64,000 nt of DNA from Streptomyces venezuelae (lineage in GTDB: Bacteria > Actinomycetota > Actinomycetes > Streptomycetales > Streptomycetaceae), in contig NZ_CP029194.1 in assembly GCF_008642375.1 (NCBI RefSeq), forward strand, positions 4,464,001-4,528,000, in the 5' to 3' direction. Every line of letters starts with the position of its first letter. The stretch's first letter is position 1. The notes under the pieces are model-generated. The model ran no database searches, was not told the origin of the DNA, and was given only the letters and a program-made list of their open reading frames with translations. The translations under genes and the position numbers were made by a program. Below are positions 8,378 through 16,318 of this stretch, one piece after another.

Positions 8378-9862
8378 TCAGAAGTCGGTGGCGTAGCTCT
8401 TGTCCCGTGCGCTCCCGCGGGCCTGCGGTGTCGACGGGCCCGCGTCCTTCGTGGCGGCGAGTGCGCGGACGGCGTCCAGGCGGGCCGGGCGGCGGTAGTA
8501 GTCGCTGCCCTTGCGCCAGTACACGATCAGCGGGACGACGCCGACGAGCAGTCCGCCGAGGCCGATGGTGAGAGCCGTGGTCGAGAGCTCGCCGAGCGAC
8601 TCGACGAAGCACCAGAGCATGAAGCCGGAGCCGAGCAGCGGCCACACTCCGCCGAGGAGCAGGTTCCGTACGGAGCGCAGCAGGAGCGACTTGTACGCGA
8701 CGGCGGCGGCGATGCCCGCGAGGCCGTAGTAGAAGGCGATCTGGAGGCCGATCGCGGAGACGGCGTCGCTGAGGATCCGCTGGACGGAGCCGGCGGCCGC
8801 GGCGGCGGCGAACATGAGGAGCGCGGCGCCGCCGACCGCGGCGATCGCGACCCACGGGGTGTTCCAGCGGCGGTGCACGGTGCCGAGCGCGGCGGGCAGG
8901 GTGCGGTCGCGGCCCATCGCGAAGAGGGAGCGGGTGACCTGGAGGAGGGTGGTCTCCAGGGTGGCGACGGTCGACAGGACGACGGCCACGACGAGGAGTT
9001 TCCCGCCGACGCCCGGCCAGATCTCCTGTCCGAGGACGGCGAGGACGTTGGGTCCCGCCGTGCGGATCTCGTCGGCGGTCAGCAGGACGTTCACGGCGAC
9101 GGTGAACGCCTCGAAGAGGACGAAGACGAATCCGACGCCGACGAGCGCGGCGAGCCCCGCCGTGCGGCGGCTGTTCCGGGTCTCCTCGCTGAGGTTGCTG
9201 GTGACGTCCCAGCCCCAGTAGTAGAAGGCGGCGATGAGGGCGCCGGCCGCGAAGCCCTGGGGTCCGTCGAACTGGCCGAGGCCGAACCAGGACCAGTCGA
9301 AGGCGGTCGCGTGCCCGCGGTGCAGGACGGCGGCGAGGACGAAGCCGACGAGGATCAGCATCTCGACGCCCGACATGACGAGTTGGGCCCGCACGGTCAG
9401 CCGGGCGCCGCCCAGGACGACGAGCAGCATCATCAGGAACCAGCCGGCGCCGACGGCCGCCGCGAGCGGGGTGTGGTTCGCGAGGTCCGGGTCGATCAGG
9501 GAGAGCGTGAGGGCGCCGGCGGGCAGTGAGCCGGCCACCATGAAGACGGTGGCGGCGAAGACGAGCGCCCAGCCGGAGAGGAAGCCGAGGAAGGGGTGGA
9601 GGGTGCGGCCCACCCAGGAGTAGCCGGCGCCGGCGTTGACGTCGATGCGGCCGAGGCGGGCGTAGGCGAGGACGATGCCGAGCATCGGTATCGCGCAGTA
9701 GAGCAGGGCGGCGGGTCCGGCGAAGCCGACCGCGCCGAAGAGGACGGCGGTGGTCGCGGCGAGCGAATAGGCGGGCGCGCTGCCCGCCACGGCCATCACG
9801 ATCGTGTCGAACGTGCCGAGGACATTGGGCTGGAGCCCTCTGCTGTGGGGGGTGGTGCGCAT
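8378..9862 (-). CDS. APC-superfamily amino acid permease
   Basis: Integral membrane transporter of 494 residues with about 12 hydrophobic segments, importing or exchanging an unidentified amino acid or amine. The N-terminal TM1 region (GTFDTIVMAVAGSAPAYSLAATTA) is the APC signature. The loop DLSW/YYWGWDVTSNLSEETRNSRR matches the conserved TM6-7 region where Glu/Lys-type residues line the path. A cytoplasmic Ser/Lys-rich tail closes the protein. The ATG at 9862 has GAGGA 7 nt upstream. Nothing nearby fixes the substrate. Confidence 0.87.
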   Translation of the reverse strand: MRTTPHSRGLQPNVLGTFDTIVMAVAGSAPAYSLAATTAVLFGAVGFAGPAALLYCAIPMLGIVLAYARLGRIDVNAGAGYSWVGRTLHPFLGFLSGWALVFAATVFMVAGSLPAGALTLSLIDPDLANHTPLAAAVGAGWFLMMLLVVLGGARLTVRAQLVMSGVEMLILVGFVLAAVLHRGHATAFDWSWFGLGQFDGPQGFAAGALIAAFYYWGWDVTSNLSEETRNSRRTAGLAALVGVGFVFVLFEAFTVAVNVLLTADEIRTAGPNVLAVLGQEIWPGVGGKLLVVAVVLSTVATLETTLLQVTRSLFAMGRDRTLPAALGTVHRRWNTPWVAIAAVGGAALLMFAAAAAAGSVQRILSDAVSAIGLQIAFYYGLAGIAAAVAYKSLLLRSVRNLLLGGVWPLLGSGFMLWCFVESLGELSTTALTIGLGGLLVGVVPLIVYWRKGSDYYRRPARLDAVRALAATKDAGPSTPQARGSARDKSYATDF

Positions 9863-10202
9863 GGCGGAGTCCTCGGGGCGCGGGGGGTGAGGCAGGGCGA
9901 AGTGGCCCGCCCGCCGGGCCGGTTGCGCGACTCGGCGGGACGCGGGGTGGAGCCTGGGTGGAGCTGCGTGGAGCTGGGTGGGTCTCGGTTGTTCTCGGTC
10001 GTTCTCGGTCGATCCGGGTGGATCGTGGGGAGTTGAGGGGATCGCTGTGGACGGCTGTGGAACCTCGGGGGTCTTTGCCGCTCCCCGGATCTCGGGGAAT
10101 CGAGCGCATCGTAGTCGCCCGGATGGGGTTCGGTAACGGCAGTGGGGAGGGTTCCGCTCCGTGACCGCCGGTAAGTTCTCCCGTACGCCCTCCGGGAGAG
10201 GT
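9863..10202. other. 340-bp non-coding stretch upstream of the permease gene
   Basis: No convincing gene. It holds short tandem motifs on the minus strand, CGACCGAGAA-like units (three) followed by CAGCTCCAC-like units (three), around 9945-10020. A small dyad TCCCCGGATCTCGGGGA lies near 10082-10098. The permease promoter should lie here; I could not pick a convincing -10/-35 pair. Confidence 0.6.
10177..10199 (-). terminator. Hairpin just after the FUSC gene stop
   Basis: TCTCCCG pairs with CGGGAGA around a 9-nt loop, 3 bp beyond the stop codon of the FUSC gene. GC-rich and without a T-run, as is common in Streptomyces. Confidence 0.5.
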
Positions 10203-12167
10203 TTACCGCAGGTCGGGACCGGCGATGGCGCGGGCCGCGCGGACCTCCTGGCGGAGGGGCGCGAGGACTCCGTTCTCGTCGCCGGGGAGTTCGGTGCGGA
10301 CCTCCACGAGCGTCTTCGACGACCGCAGCCCTTCGGACAGTTCGCGCAGCTCCCGCTCCACCGCGGCGACCTCGGAGGCGTCCGGGGCGGGGGCGCCGTG
10401 GTCGACGCGGATCCGGGCCGCGGTCGTCGCGTCGATGATCCGCTCGACGGCGACGACGAGCGGCCACCAGGCGGCGGCCAGAGGGCCCGTGGGCGGCGGT
10501 TCGGTCAGTGCGCGCTGGAACTCGGAGCGGACGGTCGACAGGTCCCGGTAGAGCTTCCGCCGGGCCCGGTGCCGCTCGCTCGCGTGGTGCTGCGTGCGGG
10601 TGGGGGCGAAGGCGCGCTCCACGTACGCGGCGGTGTCGGCGACCGCGTCCGCGAGGCGGTCGCCGATGCGGGTGTGCCAGGACTCGGGCCAGAGGAGGTA
10701 GCCGGCGACCAGGGCGATCGCGCAGCCGATGAGCGAGTCGTAGAGGCGGGGCAGGACGAGGTCGAAGCCCTGCTGGTTGAGGGTGTCGGAGAGCAGCAGG
10801 ATGACGGGGGTGATGGCCGCGGTCTGGAAGGCGTACCCCTTCGCCGAGAAGGCCGGGATGAGGGCCGCGAGCACCATCATCACGGGCACGTCCCACCACC
10901 CCCTCGGGACCTCGGCGAGGACGAGGGCGGCGAGGACGAGGCCGGCGGCGGTGCCGAAGGCGCGGAGCACGGCCCGGGAGAAGACCGAGCCGAAGTCGGG
11001 CTTCATGACGAAGGTGACGGTGAGCGCGACCCAGTACGAGCGGGGGACGGCGATCAGCGAGACGAGCGCCTGGGCGAGGCCGATGCAGAGCGCGAGGCGC
11101 AGCCCGTACCGCCAGGACGCCTCGGAGAGCATCACGTCACGGGAGGCCCGGCGGACCCGGACGCGGAGCGCGGCGGGGCGGCCGAGGCGGTCGTCGACGT
11201 TGTAGGGGTCGGGATCGGCCTTGTGGACGACGGCCGCCGCGTGCCGCAGGGCGTGGTCGACGGCCTTCTCGGCGGGCCGTTCGGGGGCCGGCAGATCGAG
11301 TACGGGTGTCCCGGTGCGGCCTTCCTCGACGGCGTCGGCGAGTTCGCGTACGGCGGCGGGGATCGCGGGGGACAGCGGGCCGACGAGCCGGGCGCGGAGG
11401 TGGGCGGCGGGGGCGGCTTCGAGGAGGGGGACGAGGACGTTGAGCTGGGAGAGCAGCCGGACCTGGTGGGGTGCGCGGCCGTGCTGGCGGGCGCGGCGGG
11501 CGAGGACCAGGTCGTAGGACTGGTTGAGGGAGGCGGTGACGGCCTGGCGTTGCTCGTCGTAGGCGGTGGTGGTCCCGGTGGCCTCGTACAGCTCGGCGAC
11601 GGCCCGGTAGGTGGCGGCGACGGCGGCGCGCTCGGGGGCGGCGCGGCGCAGGGGCCAGCCGAGGAGGGTGAGGAGGAGGACGAAGAGGCCGCCGAGGCCG
11701 AGGAGGAGGGGCGCCTTCCACCAGGGGTCCGGCATGGGGAGGCCCGCGCCGACCACGCAGTTGAGGAGCAGCAGGAGGCCCGACACGGAGGCGACGGCGC
11801 CGATCGACGAGATCATCCCGGAGACGAGCGCGACCAGGGTGAGGACGGCGACGGCGAGCCAGCCGTGGCCGAAGACGAGGGTGCCGAGGGTGACGCCGAG
11901 GGCGCCGAAGAGCTGCGGCACGGCGATGTTGAAGATCCGCATCCGGTAGGCGTCGGCGGTGTCGCCGATGACTCCGGAGAGGGCGCCCATGGAGACGAGG
12001 GCGCCGTAGGCGGGCTGCCCGGCGGCGAGTCCGGCGGCGAGCGGCGCGGAGAGCGCGATGGACGCGCGGACGGCGGCGGCCCAGGGGATGGGGGTGGGTG
12101 CGGGCCGGAGCCCGGCCGTGAGCCAGGCGGGCGGGGAGAGCCGTACGGGCCGAGCTGGGCGTGCCAT
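10203..12167 (-). CDS. FUSC-family inner-membrane protein (aromatic acid exporter-like)
   Basis: Membrane protein of 654 residues resembling fusaric-acid-resistance/YccS/AaeB proteins, which export small aromatic acids. Two blocks of about five or six membrane segments are seen (about 20-180 and 350-480). Each is followed by a soluble domain, the second rich in Arg and Glu. The FUSC signature region reads SYWVALTVTFVMKPDFGSVFSRAVLRAFGT. The start is uncertain: ATG at 12167 (MARPARP) is used, but a TTG three codons upstream is possible because the G-rich ribosome site sits very close to the ATG. Stands 107 bp downstream of gtrA on the same strand, with no obvious functional link. Confidence 0.85.
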   Translation of the reverse strand: MARPARPVRLSPPAWLTAGLRPAPTPIPWAAAVRASIALSAPLAAGLAAGQPAYGALVSMGALSGVIGDTADAYRMRIFNIAVPQLFGALGVTLGTLVFGHGWLAVAVLTLVALVSGMISSIGAVASVSGLLLLLNCVVGAGLPMPDPWWKAPLLLGLGGLFVLLLTLLGWPLRRAAPERAAVAATYRAVAELYEATGTTTAYDEQRQAVTASLNQSYDLVLARRARQHGRAPHQVRLLSQLNVLVPLLEAAPAAHLRARLVGPLSPAIPAAVRELADAVEEGRTGTPVLDLPAPERPAEKAVDHALRHAAAVVHKADPDPYNVDDRLGRPAALRVRVRRASRDVMLSEASWRYGLRLALCIGLAQALVSLIAVPRSYWVALTVTFVMKPDFGSVFSRAVLRAFGTAAGLVLAALVLAEVPRGWWDVPVMMVLAALIPAFSAKGYAFQTAAITPVILLLSDTLNQQGFDLVLPRLYDSLIGCAIALVAGYLLWPESWHTRIGDRLADAVADTAAYVERAFAPTRTQHHASERHRARRKLYRDLSTVRSEFQRALTEPPPTGPLAAAWWPLVVAVERIIDATTAARIRVDHGAPAPDASEVAAVERELRELSEGLRSSKTLVEVRTELPGDENGVLAPLRQEVRAARAIAGPDLR

Positions 12168-12284
12168 GTCCCCCAACTTACGTCGGGCCGGGCGCGGGAC
12201 GGGGCCTTGGTGGGGTGGGTGGAGCCGAGTCGGTGGGGCCGGTGCGGTGGGTCTCCGGCTGCGTTGGCGGACGGTGGTGCGGTC

Positions 12285-12854
12285 TCAGGCCGCGCGGCAG
12301 AGCTCGGTGCGGTCGGCCGGGGGTGCGGGGCGGGGGATGCGGGCTGTACGGGGCGTGGCGGCGGTGCGGGTCGTTTCGGCGGTGCGGGTCGGCGCCGTGA
12401 TCGTGGCCGTCGCCGTCGCCGTGGTCCGCGAGCGGTTCCTCGCGAAGACGACCAGGCGCAGCACCGCGAACCGCGCGGCGCCGGCCAGGGCTGAGGCGGT
12501 CAGGTAGACGACCTGTTCGAGCGTCGCGCTCGGCGCCGCCACCAGTTGCTGGAGGAGCAGCATCGCGCCGCAGGTCACCACGTACGCGGCGGCCGCGGAA
12601 CCGGCCGACTGCGTGTGCTGGCGCCAGGTGGCGCGCCCGCCCGCGCCGAAGGTGAAGCGGGCGTGCAGCTCGGTGGAGAGGAGCGTGGAGGCCACGGCTG
12701 TCAGGGCGTTGGCCAGTAACCACGGGATCCATGAGGCGAGGCCCGCCACGGCGAAGCTGGAGGCGACCCCGACTCCGCCGCCGCAGAGGACGAAGCGGGC
12801 GAACGCGGTGAAGGCGCCGGGTGTCGCGTCCCGTCGGCTCTGTGCTGTCTCCAT
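12285..12854 (-). CDS. GtrA-family membrane protein
   Basis: Small four-helix membrane protein (189 residues) of the GtrA family, usually linked with transfer of lipid-linked sugars across the membrane for cell-surface glycosylation. Hydrophobic segments lie at about 14-33, 38-57, 80-100 and 105-125; the family motif around TLLSTELHARFTFG is present. The C-terminal 45 residues are a Thr/Ala/Arg/Pro-rich tail of low complexity. The ATG at 12854 (METAQSRRD) places TM1 normally; upstream in-frame starts run through the repeat-rich intergenic DNA and are less likely. No glycosyltransferase gene is adjacent. Confidence 0.78.
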   Translation of the reverse strand: METAQSRRDATPGAFTAFARFVLCGGGVGVASSFAVAGLASWIPWLLANALTAVASTLLSTELHARFTFGAGGRATWRQHTQSAGSAAAAYVVTCGAMLLLQQLVAAPSATLEQVVYLTASALAGAARFAVLRLVVFARNRSRTTATATATITAPTRTAETTRTAATPRTARIPRPAPPADRTELCRAA

Positions 12855-12934
12855 GATCCGACCCCGACCCCTCCGCTGGCTCACTCCGCGAAACGCACCC
12901 GCCCGCCCGTGGGGAGCGAGGCGCGCATCACCTG

Positions 12935-13064
12935 TGGCGCCATCATGGCACATGTATGGCGCCATGGCGAGCCATATGTGGCATCGATGGCGCCATTACT
13001 GGCGTCAGTGGTGCCATGGGTGGTGTCGGTGGTGCCGGTGGCGCCAGTGGTTCCCGTGGTGCCA
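12935..13064. repeat. Six TGGYGCCA palindromes in the gtrA upstream region
   Basis: The 302-bp gene-free stretch 12855-13156 contains TGGCGCCA at 12935, 12957, 12988 and 13039 and TGGTGCCA at 13009 and 13057. Intervals are 22, 31, 21, 30 and 18 bp, i.e. roughly two or three helical turns. Further CCAT/ATGG and CATATG-type dyads lie between them. The array sits directly upstream of gtrA, so it could be a multi-site operator. A degenerate Gly-rich codon repeat (GGT GCC GGT GGC) would look similar on its right half. No gene is seen in this stretch. Confidence 0.6.
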
Positions 13065-13156
13065 GGGCGTGGCGGAGTTCCTCATCCTGGGGTCGGCGGC
13101 TGGAGTGACGCACGATTCGTGCTCGACCGCAGCGTGGATGAGGGGGAGCGGCGCGG

Positions 13157-13393
13157 TCAGTTGCGGTAGGACTCGACCTCCGAGGCCGGGCGGAGGGTGG
13201 CCGTGTCCGGGTCCTCGCCGAACTCGCTCTTCGCGCGGCGCTGGCGCAGCAGGTCCCAGCACTGGTCGAGCCTGACCTCCAGGTCCGCGAGGCGGGCGCG
13301 CTCCTCCGGGAGGAGGCCGCCCGTGCGCTGCCGCAGCGCGCGTTCCTCCTCGACGAGGGCGCCGATGTCGTCCAGGATCTCCTCGTTGTCCAT
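13157..13393 (-). CDS. DUF2630 family protein
   Basis: Small acidic, highly helical protein of 78 residues (MDNEEILDDIGALVEEERALR...) matching DUF2630, an actinobacterial family of unknown role. Heptad-like Leu/Glu/Arg spacing (RLADLEVRLDQCWDLLRQRRA) suggests a coiled coil. Last gene of a minus-strand run with the upstream endonuclease/phosphatase-fold gene (17-bp gap). The ATG at 13393 begins exactly at the family N-terminus. Confidence 0.85.
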   Translation of the reverse strand: MDNEEILDDIGALVEEERALRQRTGGLLPEERARLADLEVRLDQCWDLLRQRRAKSEFGEDPDTATLRPASEVESYRN

Positions 13394-13410
13394 GCCTTCA
13401 GCGTGGCCGA

Positions 13411-14442
13411 TCAGCGCTCTCCGCGCAGGTCGAGATCGGTGAGGACGGCCCGGTGGTCGGAGCCGTCGATGTCGAGGAAACGGATGCTCCGGACGCTGAA
13501 GTCCTCGCTGGTCAGGACGTGATCGATCTGGACGAACAGCGGCAGGGGGCCTTCGGCGGGCCAGGTGGGGGTGCGGCTCGCGTGCGTGCGCCGGGCGGCG
13601 TCCTGGAGGTGGCCGGCGGCGAGGATCGCGCGGAAGGCGGCGTGGTCCTGGGAGGCGTTGAAGTCCCCGGCCAGGAGCAGCGGCCCGGTGGAGCGCCGGG
13701 CGGCCTCGTCCTCGATCCGGCCGAGCTCCTGCTGCCACGGGCCGATCTGCCCCGGCAGCGGCGGCAGCGGGTGGGCGAGTTGGAGGCGTACGGACTTCCC
13801 GGCGATCCTCGTCGTGGCGCCCGGCATGCCCATCGCCGCCGGAATGACCTGCTTGTCGGTGAGCGGGTAGGCGCTGAGGAGGACGGAGCCGACGGAGCCC
13901 TCGCCGTCGACCGAGGCGTGGTGGGGGAGTTCGGCGGCGAAGGTCGTGGTCAGGGCGCGTCCGCACTTCTGGTCGCACTCGGAGACGAACACCAGCTGGG
14001 GGCGCTCGCGCCGGACCGTCTCGATCAGCGCCCCGGTGCCCTGGCCGAACTCGACGTTGGCGGCGAGGACCCGGACCCGGGCCAGCGGCAGCCCGTACGA
14101 GGTGACGAGCTGCGGCATGTAGGGCAGGGAGCTCCAGCCGACCGCGACGACGACGAGGACGGCGACGAAGGTGAGCACCCGGCGCCCGGCGACGGCGGCC
14201 AGGAGCACGCCGAGTCCGGCGGGCACGGCGAGCCAGGGCAGCAGGGAGAGCAGCTGCGGTACGGGGGTGATCCCGTCCGTGTCGAGGAAGCGGCAGGCAC
14301 TGATCAGCGCGGGCACGGGCAGGAGCAGCCCGGCGGCCCAGGCGGTGAGGCGGTGCCTGGGCCGCAGGGGCGGCGGTTCGGGGGCCGCAGGGGCGGCGCC
14401 GTTCGTCACGGGTTCGGCGATGGCGGCAAGGGCTCGGTCCAC
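13411..14442 (-). CDS. Membrane-anchored endonuclease/exonuclease/phosphatase-fold protein
   Basis: 343 residues: a Pro/Ala-rich cytoplasmic lead, three hydrophobic segments (about 35-55, 60-85, 90-110) and an extracytoplasmic EEP-fold hydrolase domain (about 120-343). Fold residues include LAANVEFGQG at the first strand, FVSECD, LLLAGDFNASQDH (metal-binding DxN) and the terminal IDGSDHRAVLTDL (SDH catalytic motif). Substrate could be a phosphodiester or a phospholipid head group. The GTG at 14442 begins 5 bp after the stop of the preceding lipoprotein gene, so the two are probably co-transcribed. Confidence 0.85.
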   Translation of the reverse strand: MDRALAAIAEPVTNGAAPAAPEPPPLRPRHRLTAWAAGLLLPVPALISACRFLDTDGITPVPQLLSLLPWLAVPAGLGVLLAAVAGRRVLTFVAVLVVVAVGWSSLPYMPQLVTSYGLPLARVRVLAANVEFGQGTGALIETVRRERPQLVFVSECDQKCGRALTTTFAAELPHHASVDGEGSVGSVLLSAYPLTDKQVIPAAMGMPGATTRIAGKSVRLQLAHPLPPLPGQIGPWQQELGRIEDEAARRSTGPLLLAGDFNASQDHAAFRAILAAGHLQDAARRTHASRTPTWPAEGPLPLFVQIDHVLTSEDFSVRSIRFLDIDGSDHRAVLTDLDLRGER

Positions 14443-14447
14443 GCCCT

Positions 14448-14966
14448 TCAGTGTCGCAAAGCCTGTGCGATCTCCGCCGTCGTGGCGCCCGAGAGCGTCC
14501 GATTGCTGCGTGCCGTACCCGACTTGGAGGCTCCGGGCTCGACGCCGTTGATGTTCAGGACGACCGCGTCGAGCAGATTCCCGCTGTCGTCACGGAAGTT
14601 GACCATGATCGTGTAGTCGGCGTTCTGCTCCTTGGGGTTGGTCGCGGTGATCTCGGCGACCGTACGGTCCCCGTCGGCGCTCGTCTCTCCGGCCTTCACG
14701 TCGGCGGTGGCGTTCACCCCGTCCTTGACCTCGTTCATCTTCTCCTCTGCCGCCGAGGCGACGGCCGCGGTGGCGGAGGAGACGATGTCGCCGGCCGTGT
14801 CCGCGACGGTGTCGCAGCCGGTGACGGTGAGGGCGAGGGCGGTCGTGGCGGCGAGGGCGAGCGCGACTCCGCCGGATCGCGTCGATGTCCTCGATGCCTT
14901 CGGTGCCTTCGATCTCGTGGATCCCGTGGATCCCGTGGATCTCGTGGGGCGTCCGGTGCGGCTCAT
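14448..14966 (-). CDS. Putative lipoprotein of unknown function
   Basis: 172-residue protein with an unusually Arg/Ser/Thr-rich n-region containing STG repeats, a hydrophobic h-region and a lipobox VTGC (ALALTVTGCDTV), so it should be lipid-anchored outside the membrane. The mature part begins with a helical Ala-rich segment, and its C-terminal half (YTIMVNFRDDSGNLLDAVVLNINGV) looks like an immunoglobulin-like beta domain. The ATG at 14966 is supported by its position 11 bp after the upstream DUF7144 gene. The long basic n-region (about 40 residues) is odd; an internal start is possible. Confidence 0.7.
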   Translation of the reverse strand: MSRTGRPTRSTGSTGSTRSKAPKASRTSTRSGGVALALAATTALALTVTGCDTVADTAGDIVSSATAAVASAAEEKMNEVKDGVNATADVKAGETSADGDRTVAEITATNPKEQNADYTIMVNFRDDSGNLLDAVVLNINGVEPGASKSGTARSNRTLSGATTAEIAQALRH

Positions 14967-14977
14967 GGGCGGCCGCC

Positions 14978-15403
14978 TCAGAACTTCTCGTCCGTGCCGT
15001 AGGCCTCGTCCGTGGCCAGCGCCCAGATCACGAAGATCGAGATGGCCATGGAGAAGAGCGCCCACCACGGCTGGTACGGCAGGAAGAGGAACTGGAAGAG
15101 GACGTTGAGGGAGGCCAGTGCGATACCGGCGATCCGTCCCCACTCGGCGCCCTTGAGGATGCCGTAGCCGGCGATGGCGAGGACGACGCCGAGGATCAGG
15201 TGGATCCAGCCCCAGGTGGTGAGGTTGAACTTGAAGACGTAGTCGCCGACGCGGGTGTAGATGTCGTCCTCGGCGATCCCGGCGATGCCCTGGAAGACGT
15301 CCATGAATCCGGTGACCAGCATGAGGACACCGGCGAACAGGGTGCCGCCGGAGGCCCAGGCGCCGGAGGTGCTCGGCTTGCGGGGTGCGGTGTTCTGGCT
15401 CAT
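14978..15403 (-). CDS. DUF7144-type four-helix membrane protein
   Basis: 141 residues with four hydrophobic segments (about 20-40, 62-82, 88-108, 112-132) and the typical DUF7144 wording (MDVFQGIAGIAEDDIY, FNLTTWGWIHLILGVV, WGRIAGI, PYQPWWALF). Widespread in actinobacteria, function unknown. First gene of a minus-strand run: DUF7144, lipoprotein, EEP-fold protein, DUF2630, with gaps of 5-17 bp. Confidence 0.83.
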   Translation of the reverse strand: MSQNTAPRKPSTSGAWASGGTLFAGVLMLVTGFMDVFQGIAGIAEDDIYTRVGDYVFKFNLTTWGWIHLILGVVLAIAGYGILKGAEWGRIAGIALASLNVLFQFLFLPYQPWWALFSMAISIFVIWALATDEAYGTDEKF

Positions 15404-15440
15404 GACCCCATCGTGGGAGCGTTCGTACGATTCCGAACTT

Positions 15441-16244
15441 TCAGCTGAGCCGAACGAGTGAGCGGAGGTAGGAGTCGAGTACGGAGTCGAACTCCTCGGG
15501 CTGTTCCAGGTTGGGCAGGTGCGCGGCCCGTTCGATCACGGCGAGCGTGGAGTGGGGCAGCAGCGCGTGCATCTCCTCCGCGTCCTCGACGGGCGTGTAC
15601 GTGTCGTCCCGGCCGACCACGACGAGCGCCGGGACGGCGACGGTGGTGAGCGACTCGAGGTAGTCGGGCCGCTCGGCCCGGCCGCGCAGCGCGGCGGCGG
15701 CACCTGCGGGGTCGGTCGCGCACATCATGCGGTGGACGTGCGGGGCGGCATGGGTGTTGTACGGGGCGACCATCCGGTCCAGGACCTCGTCGGCGTACCC
15801 GCGCATCCCCTCCCTGAGCAGCCGGTCGGCCATGGCGTTCCGCGCGGCCTTGCCCTCCTCGGTCTCGGCGGCGGGGAAGGTGTCGGCGAGGACGAGGCCC
15901 CGGACGCGCCCGGGGTGGCGGCGGTGGAGCTCCATGGCGATCTGGCCGCCCATGGAGAGGCCGGCGACGACGGCCTCCTCGATCCCCAGGTCGTCGAGGA
16001 GGTCGACGAGGTCCTCGGCGAAGTCGCCGAGGCCGGTGATCTCGGTCGAGGCCGTCGCGCCGAGCGGGGTGATGCCGTAGCCGCGCAGGTCGGGGGCGAT
16101 CACCCGGTGCGTGAGCGAGAAGCGGTCGATCTGGGGCTGCCACATGGTGTGGTCGAAGGGGTGGCCGTGGACGAGGAGGAGCGCGGGGCCGCTGCCCCGG
16201 TCCTCGAAGTAGAGCCGGGTGGCGAGGTTGTCGGTGAAGCGCAT
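15441..16244 (-). CDS. Alpha/beta-fold hydrolase
   Basis: Soluble 267-residue hydrolase. The oxyanion-hole region is LLVHGHPFDHTMW, the nucleophile elbow is GLSMGG (Ser at about 101), the acid lies near VVVGRDDTY, and the catalytic His is in ERAAHLPNLEQPEEF. This is the layout of esterases, lactonases or haloperoxidase-like enzymes; substrate unknown. It is divergent from a MocR-type regulator gene, and two direct repeats lie between the genes. This arrangement often means the regulator controls the hydrolase. Confidence 0.87.
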   Translation of the reverse strand: MRFTDNLATRLYFEDRGSGPALLLVHGHPFDHTMWQPQIDRFSLTHRVIAPDLRGYGITPLGATASTEITGLGDFAEDLVDLLDDLGIEEAVVAGLSMGGQIAMELHRRHPGRVRGLVLADTFPAAETEEGKAARNAMADRLLREGMRGYADEVLDRMVAPYNTHAAPHVHRMMCATDPAGAAAALRGRAERPDYLESLTTVAVPALVVVGRDDTYTPVEDAEEMHALLPHSTLAVIERAAHLPNLEQPEEFDSVLDSYLRSLVRLS

Positions 16245-16266
16245 GACGGCAGGCTAGGCAGCGGCG

Positions 16267-16306
16267 ATTGCTCGGTGCAATGAGATCTTTGCTCTCGGTG
16301 CAATGA
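16267..16306. promoter_or_regulatory. Candidate MocR operator: direct repeat CGGTGCAATGA
   Basis: The 11-nt sequence CGGTGCAATGA occurs at 16273-16283 and 16296-16306 (23-bp period). Each copy also forms an inverted half-dyad (ATTGC...GCAAT at 16267-16281 and TTTGC...GCAAT at 16288-16304). The array lies in the 74-bp gap between the divergent hydrolase and MocR genes, just before the MocR ribosome site. MocR regulators are known to bind direct repeats. Confidence 0.6.
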
Positions 16307-16318
16307 AGGGGGTTCGGG

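Noticed and set aside
10161..12494. 777-codon plus-strand frame over the FUSC gene
   Set aside because: Gly/Glu/Asp-rich antisense shadow with no domain; the minus-strand FUSC protein has membrane segments and family motifs.
12909..13275. Plus-strand frames with HWRHYWRQW-type repeats upstream of DUF2630
   Set aside because: Trp/His/Arg-rich translation results from the TGGYGCCA repeats; no ribosome site or family resemblance.
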